A DNA stretch of 64,000 nucleotides, taken from contig NZ_RCWN01000001.1 in NCBI RefSeq assembly GCF_003668555.1, forward strand, positions 1 to 64,000, written 5' to 3'. This DNA is from Notoacmeibacter ruber (GTDB lineage: Bacteria; Pseudomonadota; Alphaproteobacteria; Rhizobiales; Rhizobiaceae). Below the pieces are notes generated by a model. The model saw only the letters and a program-made list of their open reading frames with translations. It ran no database searches and was not told where the DNA came from. Position numbers and translations under genes: made by a program. Of the stretch, positions 42,155 through 51,877 are shown piece after piece. Position 1 is the stretch's first letter. Every line of letters starts with the position of its first letter.

Positions 42155-42281
42155 CCTATCGCCCCTAGCTTGCCAAAGCGTTGACAAATCCCGCCAATTC
42201 CTGCCTCGAGGCGCCTCTTTCTCGAACGGCGGCAAAGCGTTATGTCCGTCATAGAGAGAAAAGCGGTTGCGGGAGTAAGTC

Positions 42282-43226
42282 ATGGCACTGCGGGTCGCGA
42301 TCCAGATGGATCATGTTTCCGGTCTTCACATTGCGGGCGATACAACTTTCGCGCTCGGCCTCGCCGCCCAGGAGCGGGGATACGAACTTTACCACTACGT
42401 TCCCGACGCGATGAGCCTGGACGAGGGACGGCTGATGGCCCGGGCCCAGCCGATGATCCTTCGCGATGAGGAGGGAAACCACTTCGATCTCGGCGAAGAA
42501 GAACGGATCGATCTGTCGACGATGGACGTCATCCTGCTTCGGCAGGATCCTCCCTTCGACATGAACTACATCACCACGACGCATTTGCTGGAGAGCATTC
42601 ACCCGCAGACGCTCGTCGTGAACGACCCGGCATGGGTGCGCAATTCGCCCGAAAAGATCTTCGTCACCGAATTTCCCGATCTCATGCCCGAGACGCTGAT
42701 TACGCGCGACAGACAGGCTGTGCTCGATTTCCGCAGGCGGCACGGCGACATCATCCTGAAACCGCTCTACGGAAACGGCGGAGCCGGCATTTTCCACCTG
42801 CGGCAGGACGATCGCAATCTCACATCGCTGATCGAGCTTTTCGAACAGATGAGCCGGGAGCCCTACATCGTTCAGCGCTACCTGCCGGCGGTTCGCCAGG
42901 GCGACAAGCGTATCATCCTGATAGAGGGCGAACCCGTCGGTGCCATCAACCGCATCCCCTCGGAGACGGATTCACGTTCGAACATGCATGTCGGTGGGCG
43001 TGCCGAAGCCGTCGGCATGACCGACCGCGACCAGGAGATCTGCGAACGCATCGGGCCCGCCCTGCGCGAGCGGGGTTTCACCCTCGTCGGGATCGACGTG
43101 ATCGGTGACCGGCTGACCGAGATCAATGTGACGAGCCCGACCGGCATTCGTGAGGTCAAGCGTTTCGGCGGTCAGGACATTGGCGGCCTTTTCTGGGATG
43201 CGGTGGAGAAGCGGCTGGCTGGGTGA
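42282..43226 (+). CDS. gshB: Glutathione synthetase
   Basis: The 314-residue protein matches proteobacterial GshB in length and features: [21 protein letters not shown] at the N-terminus, [20 protein letters not shown], the ATP-grasp part [29 protein letters not shown] and the C-terminal [12 protein letters not shown]. It joins gamma-glutamylcysteine with glycine using ATP in the cytosol. GGGAG lies six bases before ATG 42282. Confidence 0.95.
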   Translation: MALRVAIQMDHVSGLHIAGDTTFALGLAAQERGYELYHYVPDAMSLDEGRLMARAQPMILRDEEGNHFDLGEEERIDLSTMDVILLRQDPPFDMNYITTTHLLESIHPQTLVVNDPAWVRNSPEKIFVTEFPDLMPETLITRDRQAVLDFRRRHGDIILKPLYGNGGAGIFHLRQDDRNLTSLIELFEQMSREPYIVQRYLPAVRQGDKRIILIEGEPVGAINRIPSETDSRSNMHVGGRAEAVGMTDRDQEICERIGPALRERGFTLVGIDVIGDRLTEINVTSPTGIREVKRFGGQDIGGLFWDAVEKRLAG

Positions 43227-43390
43227 GGTGCCTCTGCTAACCGTCGAGCTCCACGGGCTCGCTTCGTTCCGACGGTGCAACTTCTTACAACCCGAAGACG
43301 GAACGGCCGCTAAAAAGTTCTTGAAACGTTCTTGATTTGTATGAGCGTGCGTGCTTTCCTCCGCGTCAATAGGGCGTAGAGGATTGGGCT

Positions 43391-44923
43391 ATGGTCGCCA
43401 CCGTTCATACCGTCTCGTTTCAAGGCATCGAGGCCGTCCCCGTTAGCGTTCAGGTCATGGTCGCGCCGGGAAAGATGAACACGCAGATCGTCGGACTGCC
43501 GGATAAGGCGGTGGCGGAAAGTCGTGAACGTGTCCAGGCCGCTCTCCACGCGTCCGGCCTGTCCATGCCGGTCAAGCGTGTGACGGTTAATCTGGCCCCG
43601 GCCGACCTTCCCAAGGAGGGGAGCCATTACGATCTCCCGATCGCGCTTGGACTGATGGCGGCAATGGGCGCCATCCCTGCCGATGCGCTCGATGGCTTTA
43701 CAGTATTGGGCGAATTGTCCCTGGATGGCTCGATCGCGCCGGTCGCGGGGGCTCTGCCGGCAGCCATCGGCGCCAATGCACAGGGTCGGGGACTGATCTG
43801 TCCGGCGGCAAGCGGGGCGGAAGCGGCCTGGGCGGGAGAGGGCGTCGAGATTCTCGCCCCGCGCAGTCTGATCGCCATCGCCAATCATTTTCGGGGTACC
43901 CAGGTTCTCTCTCGTCCGACGCCGACACGCCGTCAGATGGCGGGCTCTTTACCTGATCTTGCGGATGTCCGCGGTCAGGAAACCGCCAAGCGCGCATTGG
44001 AAATCGCGGCGGCGGGCGGGCACAACCTGCTCATGGTCGGGCCGCCCGGCTCCGGCAAGTCCATGCTCGCGGCACGCCTTCCTTCCATTCTTCCATCGCT
44101 TTCTCCCCGGGAATTGCTGGAGGTATCCATGGTAGCCTCCATCGCCGGAGAACTGGCCGGCGGTCAGCTCAGCGAGCGGCGGCCTTTCCGTGCGCCGCAT
44201 CATTCCGCCTCCATGGCCGCGATGGTGGGAGGTGGCACACGCGCGCGTCCGGGAGAAGTTTCGCTGGCGCATAATGGCGTGCTTTTTCTCGACGAGTTGC
44301 CGGAATTTCATCCGACCGTTCTCGATAGTCTGCGCCAGCCTCTGGAGAATGGCGAATGCGTGATCGCACGCGCCAATCACAGGGTCACCTATCCTGCGCG
44401 GATTCAGCTTGTCACGGCGATGAACCCGTGCCGCTGCGGCATGGCGGGTGAGCCGGGCCATCGCTGCGCCCGCGGTCCCCGATGCGTGAGCGATTATCAG
44501 GCGCGACTATCCGGCCCGTTTCTGGACAGGATCGACATGCGGATTGAGGTTCCGGCTGTTACCGCGGCCGATCTCATCGCGCCGGGCAGGGCGGAGCCAT
44601 CCGCAGCCATCGCCGCACGCGTGGCCGAAGCGCGGGCCATTCAGGATGCACGCTTCTCCGCCATGGGACTGCGCTCTGCGACAACCAATGCCGTGTGCCC
44701 GTCATCCCTCATGGAAGAAGCTGCGCACTGCGATGGCGGCGCCATGTCGCTATTGCGGGAGGCAGCGGAAAAAATGGCTCTGTCCGCTCGCGGCTACCAC
44801 CGCGTCCTGAAGATCGCCCGGACGCTGGCCGACCTCGACGGCGCCGACAGCGTCGGTCGCATTCACCTGGCGGAGGCGCTGTCCTATCGAATGGCCGGTG
44901 ATCGACTGGCGCAAGCGGCCTGA
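43391..44923 (+). CDS. YifB/ComM-family Mg-chelatase-like AAA+ ATPase
   Basis: The 510-residue protein has the YifB layout: an N-terminal Lon-protease-like (ChlI) domain (about 20-145, with APADLPKEGSHYDLPIALG), a central AAA+ Mg-chelatase domain with Walker A GPPGSGKS (about 219-226) and Walker B VLFLDELPEF, a cysteine-containing insert CRCGMAGEPGHRC, and a C-terminal lid (KMALSARGYHRVLKIARTLADL). The ComM branch works as a branch-migration helicase in transformation; whether this one does is not known. It stands alone between gshB and the cysteine proteinase gene. Confidence 0.93.
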   Translation: MVATVHTVSFQGIEAVPVSVQVMVAPGKMNTQIVGLPDKAVAESRERVQAALHASGLSMPVKRVTVNLAPADLPKEGSHYDLPIALGLMAAMGAIPADALDGFTVLGELSLDGSIAPVAGALPAAIGANAQGRGLICPAASGAEAAWAGEGVEILAPRSLIAIANHFRGTQVLSRPTPTRRQMAGSLPDLADVRGQETAKRALEIAAAGGHNLLMVGPPGSGKSMLAARLPSILPSLSPRELLEVSMVASIAGELAGGQLSERRPFRAPHHSASMAAMVGGGTRARPGEVSLAHNGVLFLDELPEFHPTVLDSLRQPLENGECVIARANHRVTYPARIQLVTAMNPCRCGMAGEPGHRCARGPRCVSDYQARLSGPFLDRIDMRIEVPAVTAADLIAPGRAEPSAAIAARVAEARAIQDARFSAMGLRSATTNAVCPSSLMEEAAHCDGGAMSLLREAAEKMALSARGYHRVLKIARTLADLDGADSVGRIHLAEALSYRMAGDRLAQAA

Positions 44924-45011
44924 TCTGCGCGAAATGCGCGAAATGGCGCGCTGCTGAACTAGACCATGCTAGCGCCGAGCGAGCTATGACACCAAATGGC
45001 GCGTGTGGCGG

Positions 45012-45632
45012 CTAGCGCGCGCTTTCGACCGAGCCGACGACGACCTCATTGCCGCTACGCAGGCTGACCCAGCGCCCGGAATCGGTGCTCGATTGCCGCT
45101 TGAGAAAGCGATAGGGCGTCTGCGCCCATGACAGGACATCGTCGTTGAGATTATCGAGGATGAAATCGCCATGATCCGTGCGGAATGTCAGAACCGCATG
45201 GCCTTCTCCGTCCGGCTTCCTGACCACCGTGATGAGGAGATCGGAATAGGGCACGCCGGCAGCGGCGAGCGAGCGTTGCTTCTCGAGCACGTAATCTTCG
45301 CAGTCGCCCGCTCCCTGGGGGAACGTCCATAGCTCTTCGCGGCCGTAGAGGTCGGAATCGTTGATCGGCTCGATGGCGTTGTTGACCTGGCGATTGATCG
45401 TATCGACGCGCTGCCACATGGAGTTGGTCAGAACGAAGGGGCCGTTGTCACGGCCCCTTATGTCGCACTCGGCAGGATTGACGAGACAGAACTCGTAATG
45501 ACCGATTGGCTGCGAGGTTGTCTGCCCGGTCCACATGTTGGAACTGGCGGCGGCTCCCATTCCGCCGGTCACGGTGATCGCAAGCGCTGCGGCCAGTCCG
45601 GCGAGAAGTCCTGTACCCTTACCCATTCGCAT
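45012..45632 (-). CDS. Bacterial transglutaminase-like cysteine proteinase (BTLCP)
   Basis: The 206-residue product has a signal peptide (hydrophobic about 8-28) and the PF06035 pattern with the probable triad Cys111 in GDCEDYVLEK, His145 in GEGHAVLTF and Asp160 in ILDN. The family is widespread in alphaproteobacteria and periplasmic; in LapG-type relatives the enzyme cleaves adhesins. The start could be ATG 45632 or ATG 45626. A CtrA-like box lies just upstream. Confidence 0.9.
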   Translation of the reverse strand: MRMGKGTGLLAGLAAALAITVTGGMGAAASSNMWTGQTTSQPIGHYEFCLVNPAECDIRGRDNGPFVLTNSMWQRVDTINRQVNNAIEPINDSDLYGREELWTFPQGAGDCEDYVLEKQRSLAAAGVPYSDLLITVVRKPDGEGHAVLTFRTDHGDFILDNLNDDVLSWAQTPYRFLKRQSSTDSGRWVSLRSGNEVVVGSVESAR

Positions 45633-45656
45633 CGAAAGCGTCCCTGCGTCCCATCC

Positions 45657-45671
45657 TTAACAGAATGTTAA
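45657..45671. promoter_or_regulatory. CtrA-like box TTAA-N7-TTAA
   Basis: TTAA-CAGAATG-TTAA is an exact match to the full CtrA site of alphaproteobacteria and is symmetrical, so its strand is ambiguous. It lies 25 bases upstream of the BTLCP start. A match of this length also occurs by chance, so the call is tentative. Confidence 0.4.
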
Positions 45672-45794
45672 GAAACAGAAGGGGTCGCGGTCAATCCGCA
45701 GGCGGAGAATGACGTAAGTTTTGGTTAAGGTTAAACATGGCGACGAAAACCGCTAGCCGAGGGGCTGACAAGAAAATCCTTGCCAGCCTTGTAC

Positions 45795-47045
45795 TTAGGC
45801 GGCTTTCGCCTGTCCCTTGCTGGCATGGGTATTCGCAAATTCCACAATGCGCGGCACAATGTTGGCGCGGAAGCGCGATCCGTTAAAGACACCGTAGTGA
45901 CCCACATTGGGCTGGGTGTAGTGAACCTTCATCGAATCCGGCAGCGCCTTGCACCAGTCCAGCACGGCCCTGGTCTGGCCATGGCCGGTAATATCGTCCT
46001 TTTCGCCCTCGATCGTCAGGATCGCGGTTTGCGTGATGGCATTCGCATCGACTGTCCAATCGCGATACTTGAACTTGCCGAGCGGCAAATCGTGGCGAAT
46101 GAACACGCTTTCGACGGTCTGGAGGTAGAATTCCGCCGTCATGTCCATCACGGCCAGATATTCATCATAGAAGTCGCGGTGTTTTTCGGCGCTATCGCCA
46201 TCGTTCTGCACGAGGTGCAGGAAATAGTCCTTATGAGCGATCACATGGCGGTCGAGATTCATGCTCATGAAGCCGGAAAGCTGCATGAAACCCGGATAGA
46301 CCTTTCGCCCGACACCCGGATGCGGCCATGGCACGGTCATGATCACATTGTCCCGGAACCAGGCGATACCTTTCTGCGCGGCCAGGTCATTGACTGCGGT
46401 TGGCGAGAGCCGCGTATCCATCGGCCCCCCCATCAGGATCATCGTCGCTGGCGCCGCCGGATCGTTGTCGGCGTTCATCTTGGCAACCGCCGCATAGACC
46501 GGCACCGACGGCTGGCAGACCGCAATGACATGAGTGTTCGGTCCAAGGTGCTGCAGCATTTCGACGACATAGTCGATGTAGCTATCGAGATCGAACGCTC
46601 CTTGCGACAAGGGAACGTCACGCGCGTCTACCCAGTCCGTAATGAAGACATCGCCATGCGGAAGCATCGCCTCAACCGTGCCGCGCAGCAGCGTGGCGTA
46701 GTGGCCGCTCATCGGCGCAACAAGCAGATAGCGCGCCCCCTCGCTCCTGCCCTTAGGTAAATCCCGGCGGAAATGAAGAAGGTTGCAAAAGGGATGGCGC
46801 CAGACGATTTCCTCGGAGACCGCGACGGTTTTTCCGTCGATCTCGGTTTCGCTCAGGCCAAAGGCGGGTTTTTCGTAGCGCCGCGTCATCCGCTCGAAAA
46901 GCTCTGCCGAGGCGGCAATCGAGCGCCCTATCGCGTTTCGGGAGAATGGGTTGAGCGGATTGGAAAACGTCATTCGCGTGGCGTCGGCCAAGGCTCTGGC
47001 GGGCTCCAGAGCTGCCCTCTGCCACTCATAGACGTGATATAGCAT
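45795..47045 (-). CDS. phaZ: Intracellular polyhydroxyalkanoate depolymerase
   Basis: The 416-residue protein has the length and sequence of intracellular PHB depolymerases (PhaZ1 of Cupriavidus): MLYHVYEWQRAALEPAR at the start, LLVAPMSGHYATLLRGTVE, ITDWVDARDVPL, and the lipase-like box VCQPSVP in which the nucleophile is cysteine (Cys177). A later Asp in EGEKDDITG and His in NVGHYGVFNG complete the triad. It mobilises stored polyhydroxybutyrate. I chose ATG 47045 with GGGAG six bases upstream; the frame extends to 47111 without family sequence. Confidence 0.93.
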   Translation of the reverse strand: MLYHVYEWQRAALEPARALADATRMTFSNPLNPFSRNAIGRSIAASAELFERMTRRYEKPAFGLSETEIDGKTVAVSEEIVWRHPFCNLLHFRRDLPKGRSEGARYLLVAPMSGHYATLLRGTVEAMLPHGDVFITDWVDARDVPLSQGAFDLDSYIDYVVEMLQHLGPNTHVIAVCQPSVPVYAAVAKMNADNDPAAPATMILMGGPMDTRLSPTAVNDLAAQKGIAWFRDNVIMTVPWPHPGVGRKVYPGFMQLSGFMSMNLDRHVIAHKDYFLHLVQNDGDSAEKHRDFYDEYLAVMDMTAEFYLQTVESVFIRHDLPLGKFKYRDWTVDANAITQTAILTIEGEKDDITGHGQTRAVLDWCKALPDSMKVHYTQPNVGHYGVFNGSRFRANIVPRIVEFANTHASKGQAKAA

Positions 47046-47264
47046 GCCCATCTCCCACTCCTCTTCTGAGGGGTTTTCAAAGAAAACGAACTTAACGGGC
47101 ATTTGTTGCAATACAACAGTTTCAACGCACCGCAGTGTGTATGAGGCACAATATGGGGGGTGTGGCTTGCCCGAAACTCATCTTTCGCGTGACGAAACGG
47201 GGCATTAGGGTAGGAGGTGTATTTCCACAAGCGCGGAGTATGTCGCGCTGCATCGCAGCGAAAA

Positions 47265-47981
47265 CTACCCAGACAGAGTTTCGTCGATCGCTTTCACAAT
47301 CGTTGAAGCCGCTTTGCGTCGGTCATTGGCCTGAAGGATCGGGCGTCCCACCACGAGATGGCTTGCGCCGGCGCCGATGGCTTCGGCAGGGGTCATCACT
47401 CGCTTCTGGTCGCCCGCCTCCGCGCCTGGCGGCCTGATGCCGGGCGTCACGATGGCGAGATCCGGTCCCACGAGGTTCCGAACCAGCGCGGCTTCCTGTC
47501 CAGAGCAGACGAGCCCGCCCATTCCCGCCTCGCGCGCTTGTGAGGCTCGGCGGCCGACAAGCTGCTCCGATGTTTCGGAATAGCCGGCCGCGACCAGATC
47601 GTCGTCATCCATGGATGTCAGCACCGTGACCCCGAGAAGGGTCATGTCCGAACCTTTCGCGGCCCGCACAGCAGCCTCCATCGCCTTGGGATAGGCGTGG
47701 ATGGTGAGCATGGAAACGCCAAGCGATGCGACCGACGCGACGCCCTTCTCGATCGTATTGTCGATATCGAGAAGCTTTAGATCCAGAAAGATCTTCTGGC
47801 CCTGGGCGATCAGGTCCTTCGCCAGTTCGAGGCCGCCCGTAAAGGCCAGCTGGTGGCCGATTTTATAGAAGCCCACGCCGCCCATGGTTTCTTCGGCGAT
47901 GGCGCGCGCTTCATCGACGGTCGGTACGTCGAGGGCGAGAATGAGGCGCTCACGCGCCTTGTCATCTGTCGAAGCGGACAT
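47265..47981 (-). CDS. pyrF: Orotidine 5'-phosphate decarboxylase
   Basis: The 238-residue enzyme shows [13 protein letters not shown], the active-site tetrad region [20 protein letters not shown], and the phosphate-binding end [22 protein letters not shown]. It makes UMP, the last step of de novo pyrimidine synthesis. ATG 47981 is preferred over GTG 47984; neither has a clear ribosome binding site. The gene lies 32 bases downstream of pmtA on the same strand. Confidence 0.95.
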   Translation of the reverse strand: MSASTDDKARERLILALDVPTVDEARAIAEETMGGVGFYKIGHQLAFTGGLELAKDLIAQGQKIFLDLKLLDIDNTIEKGVASVASLGVSMLTIHAYPKAMEAAVRAAKGSDMTLLGVTVLTSMDDDDLVAAGYSETSEQLVGRRASQAREAGMGGLVCSGQEAALVRNLVGPDLAIVTPGIRPPGAEAGDQKRVMTPAEAIGAGASHLVVGRPILQANDRRKAASTIVKAIDETLSG

Positions 47982-48013
47982 CACGGACGGTCCAGGGTCG
48001 GAGCGATGATGCG

Positions 48014-48613
48014 TCAGGCCGGGCGGCGATAGACGAAGAGGTTGGCCGGTGGCACGTTACGCAGAACGTAATCATAGTGCACCACCTCGAAATTGCCGCT
48101 GCCCTGCGGGACGGGCGATTTCGGCGCGTAGGTGATCTGGATGACCGGTCGGCCCGGCTTCACGCGATCGAGAAGATTTTCGACGAGACTGGCTCGCTGC
48201 GCGACTGGAATATAGATCAGCGGAACCGCGCAGATCACGGAATCGAACAGCATGTCCTTCTTGTCGCCCAGCGTCTTATCCAGGTTGAAGGCGTCGCCGT
48301 GGATGATGTTGACGTCCGGAAACTCGATCTTGAGATGATCGGCGAAATCCTTGGAGTATTCGATACTGTAGAGCTGATCGGCCGGAACACCGCGGTCGAG
48401 AATGGCTTTGGTGATGACGCCGGTGCCAGGTCCGAGTTCGAGCACTGGAAGGCCGCTGGACGTGTCGATGACGGAGGCCATGACACGGGCGGTGATGGAC
48501 GAGGTCGGCAAGATCGCGCCGACGGCTTTCACATCGGCCAGCCAGCCCTTGAAAAAACGGATTTCCTCGTTGAAACGAGCCCGCTTCTGCGGTTTTCGTT
48601 CAGCTTGTGACAT
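48014..48613 (-). CDS. pmtA: Phospholipid N-methyltransferase
   Basis: The 199-residue protein is like the rhizobial PmtA. It has [25 protein letters not shown] at the N-terminus, the SAM-binding [16 protein letters not shown], and [11 protein letters not shown] in the middle. It methylates phosphatidylethanolamine stepwise to phosphatidylcholine at the inner membrane. This gene and its pyrF/dnaJ neighbours support a rhizobia-like host. Confidence 0.92.
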   Translation of the reverse strand: MSQAERKPQKRARFNEEIRFFKGWLADVKAVGAILPTSSITARVMASVIDTSSGLPVLELGPGTGVITKAILDRGVPADQLYSIEYSKDFADHLKIEFPDVNIIHGDAFNLDKTLGDKKDMLFDSVICAVPLIYIPVAQRASLVENLLDRVKPGRPVIQITYAPKSPVPQGSGNFEVVHYDYVLRNVPPANLFVYRRPA

Positions 48614-48726
48614 GTTCTGTGCGTCCCTTGATCGCTCGTCTCTGACGGCGGAATAGCGTCCTGTCTACCCCAGCGGTTCCATTCGTGAAAGTTGCCAGGG
48701 CCGCCTTTGTCAATGGTCGGCCTGCC

Positions 48727-49860
48727 TCACTCGCCGAATGACTCGAAGAAATCCTTCATACGATTGAAGAAACCGGTGCTCTGCGGAGAGTTCTCGGCCT
48801 CCGATATTTCGGCAAACTCTTCCAGAAGTTCACGCTGGCGCTTGTTGAGCTTCTGAGGCGTCTCCACCGCAACCTGAATGTAGAGGTCGCCCACTGCTGT
48901 TTCACGCAGGATGGGCATGCCCTTGCCCTTCAGCCGAAACTGCTTGCCGTTCTGCGTGCCTTCCGGAACTTTGACACGCGCCTGACTGCCGTCGAGCGTG
49001 CCGACGTCGAACTGGCCGCCGAGGGCCGCCGTCGCCATGGAGATCGGGACCCTGCAAAAGAGATCGGCCCCGTCGCGCTGAAAGAATTCGTGCGGTGCCA
49101 GAGAGACGAAAATATAAAGATCGCCGGGTGGTCCGCCGCGCACGCCCGCTTCGCCTTCGCTCGCCAGGCGGATACGGGTCCCATCCTCGATACCTGAGGG
49201 AATATTGACGGAAAGGGAGCGTTCTTCCTCGATCCGTCCGTCCCCGCCGCATTTCTTGCAGGGATCGCTGACGACCGTTCCACGGCCCTGACATTGCGGG
49301 CAGGTGCGTTGGATGGAGAAGAAGCCCTGCGCGGCCCGAACCTGACCCATGCCGTTACACATCGGGCAGGTGATTGGCTGGCTGCCCGGCGCGGCGCCAC
49401 TTCCCTCGCACTCCTCGCAACTGCGTGAGGTGGGGACGTGAATCTGCGCGGTCTTGCCGGTGAACGCTTCTTCCAGCGTGATTTCCATATTGTAGCGCAG
49501 ATCGGCGCCGCGTTCGCGACCGCCGCTCCGGCGGGCCCGGCCGCCCATCATGTCGCCGAATATGTCTTCGAAAATATCCGAGAAGCCGCCGCCGCCAAAG
49601 CCTCCGGCGCCGCGTCCGCCGCCCATGCCACCGTCGAAAGCGGCGTGCCCGAACCGGTCGTAGGCCGCGCGCTTCTGCGGGTCGCGCAAGACGTCGTAGG
49701 CTTCGTTGAGTTCCTTGAACTTCTGCTCTGCGGCCGCATCCCCGGGGTTTCGATCGGGGTGCCACTTCATGGCGGCTTTGCGGAACGCGCTTTTGAGCGA
49801 CTTCTCGTCGGCGTCGCGGCTGACACCGAGGAGTTCGTAATAATCGGTCTTGGTGGCCAT
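48727..49860 (-). CDS. dnaJ: Chaperone protein DnaJ
   Basis: The 377-residue co-chaperone has all type I domains: J domain (5-70) with HPDR, a Gly/Phe-rich linker (about 75-110), four zinc-binding repeats ([32 protein letters not shown], about 148-206) and a C-terminal substrate-binding domain. It stimulates DnaK ATP hydrolysis and hands over unfolded proteins. Unlike in many relatives it is not directly behind dnaK; three genes on the opposite strand lie between them. Confidence 0.96.
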   Translation of the reverse strand: MATKTDYYELLGVSRDADEKSLKSAFRKAAMKWHPDRNPGDAAAEQKFKELNEAYDVLRDPQKRAAYDRFGHAAFDGGMGGGRGAGGFGGGGFSDIFEDIFGDMMGGRARRSGGRERGADLRYNMEITLEEAFTGKTAQIHVPTSRSCEECEGSGAAPGSQPITCPMCNGMGQVRAAQGFFSIQRTCPQCQGRGTVVSDPCKKCGGDGRIEEERSLSVNIPSGIEDGTRIRLASEGEAGVRGGPPGDLYIFVSLAPHEFFQRDGADLFCRVPISMATAALGGQFDVGTLDGSQARVKVPEGTQNGKQFRLKGKGMPILRETAVGDLYIQVAVETPQKLNKRQRELLEEFAEISEAENSPQSTGFFNRMKDFFESFGE

Positions 49861-50102
49861 TCTCGGCGATGGATCCCTGAATTGGCAAAGACGGTTTCCG
49901 CCAATCGGCCGGGCGGAAGCTGCGCTGCCTATGTAATGGGGCTTGGGAAAGGATGAAAGGGGCGTTTTCCAATCGATTCGCCGGTCTTCGGCACGAACGG
50001 CTTCATGACAGGTGGTGGCACCGAATTTTTCCGTGCCTGCACGGTCATTGCGTGGGTGTTCGCAGATGGATTTCGTTCTTTCGCGCCGCTATAAGCACCA
50101 CT

Positions 50103-50507
50103 ATGAGACGCCGAACGCGAACCGCGCCGAGAACCCGGGCATTTCTGGCCGCATGCCTTGCGGCCGTCATGGTGCTTGCGCTTGGCATGGGATCGGTCGT
50201 TCGCGCTGCCAGCCTCGAGGCGGCTCTTTACGGACCAGACCGGCTGACAGCCGACTATAGGCTTCCGGATGGCAGTTGGCCCGTTCTGTGCGATGGCGAC
50301 GCCGAGCACAGCCCCGACCACGGCAAGACGGTCGAGCACTGTTTTCTGTGTACCTTCGCCAAGATCGCCGGGCTTCCGCCGCTGCCGTCGGACGTCGCCG
50401 AACCGTGTTTCCGCCCGCTCGCAGAGCGCGCGATCACGGCGTCCGCGCCTGTTCTTCCACCCTCGCCGTCTCTCTTTCTTGCGCGCGCCCCGCCTTCGTT
50501 CGTCTAG
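50103..50507 (+). CDS. DUF2946-like exported protein
   Basis: The 134-residue product has a basic start (MRRRTRTAPRTR), a hydrophobic export segment (about 13-35), a His/Asp-rich part (HSPDHGKTVEHC) with the short cysteine motif HCFLC, and a Pro/Ala-rich end. This pattern fits the DUF2946 group, small periplasmic proteins usually encoded beside copper genes. A PCuAC gene follows 70 bases later. The His and Cys residues could bind copper (inference). The ribosome binding site is weak, so the start is provisional. Confidence 0.65.
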   Translation: MRRRTRTAPRTRAFLAACLAAVMVLALGMGSVVRAASLEAALYGPDRLTADYRLPDGSWPVLCDGDAEHSPDHGKTVEHCFLCTFAKIAGLPPLPSDVAEPCFRPLAERAITASAPVLPPSPSLFLARAPPSFV

Positions 50508-50577
50508 CCGGTCTTCCGGCCATTCATTCTATTCATGACGAAACGCTCTTTGATGAGCGCAGGAAAGATTGACGATT

Positions 50578-51114
50578 ATGCGAAAGAAAATTCTGGCCGC
50601 GACGGCGGCAATTGTACTGCTTCCCATGACCATCGCCGCGATTGCCGGCGATATGAAGCACGGCGAACACGCCGCCAATGGGCACCAGACGACAGCTTCG
50701 TTCACGGCGGGGAAACTCGAAATCACCGACGCGCGTCTGCGGGCGACGCCGCCCAACGCGAAGGTGGCTGCGGGCTATCTGACCGTCCGCAACGAAGGCG
50801 ACGAGGCCGATCGTATCATTGGCGGATCCGCCCCCTTTGCCGAGAAAGTCGAGATTCACGAAATGACGGTCGAGGACGGCGTCATGAAAATGCGCCCGCT
50901 CGTCGACGGACTGCCGATCGCGCCGGGTGAAACGGTCGAACTGAAGCCGGGGAGCTATCACATCATGCTGATGGACCTGGAGGGCGCGCTGAAGGAGGGC
51001 GAAACCAGACCTCTGACGATCGAGTTCGAAAAGGCCGGTGCCGTGTCGCTCGAACTGCCGGTCGCGCCATTTCGCCCAAGCCACCAGATGGGGCATTCGG
51101 ACAAGGAGGGATAA
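50578..51114 (+). CDS. Copper chaperone PCu(A)C
   Basis: The 178-residue product has a signal peptide (MRKKILAATAAIVLLPMTIAAIAG), a short His/Met-rich segment (DMKHGEHAANGHQ) and the PCuAC domain: ITDARLRATPPNAKVAAGYLTVRN, HEMTVEDGVMKM and PGSYHIMLMDLEG. His and Met in these motifs bind Cu(I). It delivers copper to cytochrome oxidase in the periplasm. A TTG at 50569 with better spacing to AGGA is an alternative start. The SCO gene follows after three bases. Confidence 0.9.
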   Translation: MRKKILAATAAIVLLPMTIAAIAGDMKHGEHAANGHQTTASFTAGKLEITDARLRATPPNAKVAAGYLTVRNEGDEADRIIGGSAPFAEKVEIHEMTVEDGVMKMRPLVDGLPIAPGETVELKPGSYHIMLMDLEGALKEGETRPLTIEFEKAGAVSLELPVAPFRPSHQMGHSDKEG

Positions 51115-51117
51115 GCC

Positions 51118-51720
51118 ATGCTGAAGACCATCCGCGTTCTAGCCTGGGCAGCGGTTGCACTGCTGGTCGTCGCGATTGTGGGCACACTTGCCTATCAATC
51201 CTTTTATGGCGGGTCGGACCGGTCCATGATCGCCGATACGAAGATGGGCGCGCCCTTCCGTCTGGTCGATCACAATGGCGATCCGATCACCGAGGAGGCA
51301 ATCGAGGGCCAGCCCGCAGCGGTGTTCTTCGGTTTTACGCACTGTCCGGAAGTCTGCCCCACGACGCTCTACGAACTGGCGGGCTGGCTCGACCAGCTTG
51401 GCGAGGACGGAGAGAATATCCAGGCCTTCTTCATCTCCGTCGATCCGGAGCGCGACACGCCCGAAGCGATGAAGTCCTATGTCGAGAATTTCACCGATCG
51501 GATCACCGGCATCACCGGCGATCCGAAAGAGATTCATGAATTGGAGAAGGCGTGGAGGGTGTATGCCAAGAAGGTGCCGCTGGAAGATGGCGACTACACG
51601 ATGGATCACACCGCCTCTGTGATGCTGGTCGACAGCGAGGGCCGCTTCAAAGGCACGATCGCCTATGGCGAATCGTCCGACACGGCCTTGGAAAAGCTGC
51701 GGCGGCTGGCGAAGGGATAA
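51118..51720 (+). CDS. SCO1/SenC-family copper protein
   Basis: The 200-residue protein is anchored by an N-terminal helix (about 6-26) and has a thioredoxin-like fold with the copper-binding HCPEVCP (CxxxC) and a distal His in MDHTASVMLVD. SCO proteins mature the Cu(A) site of cytochrome c oxidase, often with PCuAC, which is encoded directly upstream here. The operon DUF2946-PCuAC-SCO ends at a strong terminator. Confidence 0.93.
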   Translation: MLKTIRVLAWAAVALLVVAIVGTLAYQSFYGGSDRSMIADTKMGAPFRLVDHNGDPITEEAIEGQPAAVFFGFTHCPEVCPTTLYELAGWLDQLGEDGENIQAFFISVDPERDTPEAMKSYVENFTDRITGITGDPKEIHELEKAWRVYAKKVPLEDGDYTMDHTASVMLVDSEGRFKGTIAYGESSDTALEKLRRLAKG

Positions 51721-51822
51721 GCTGTTTTCACATCAAAAAGACGGAGCGCTCTCCTCGGGCGCGCCATCATCGGTGTGGATCGATAGCTTTTTTGGAGCAC
51801 TGCGATTATCGACAGGAAACAA

Positions 51823-51855
51823 AAAGCCCCGGCTGTCTCCAGCCGGGGCTTTCGC
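51823..51855. terminator. Strong bidirectional terminator
   Basis: A 13-bp perfect stem (AAAGCCCCGGCTG 51823-51835 with 51840-51852) with a four-base loop lies between the convergent SCO and dnaK genes, with an A-run on the left and T residues on the right. Confidence 0.9.
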
Positions 51856-51877
51856 TTACAAAGCTTTGTAAGGACGA

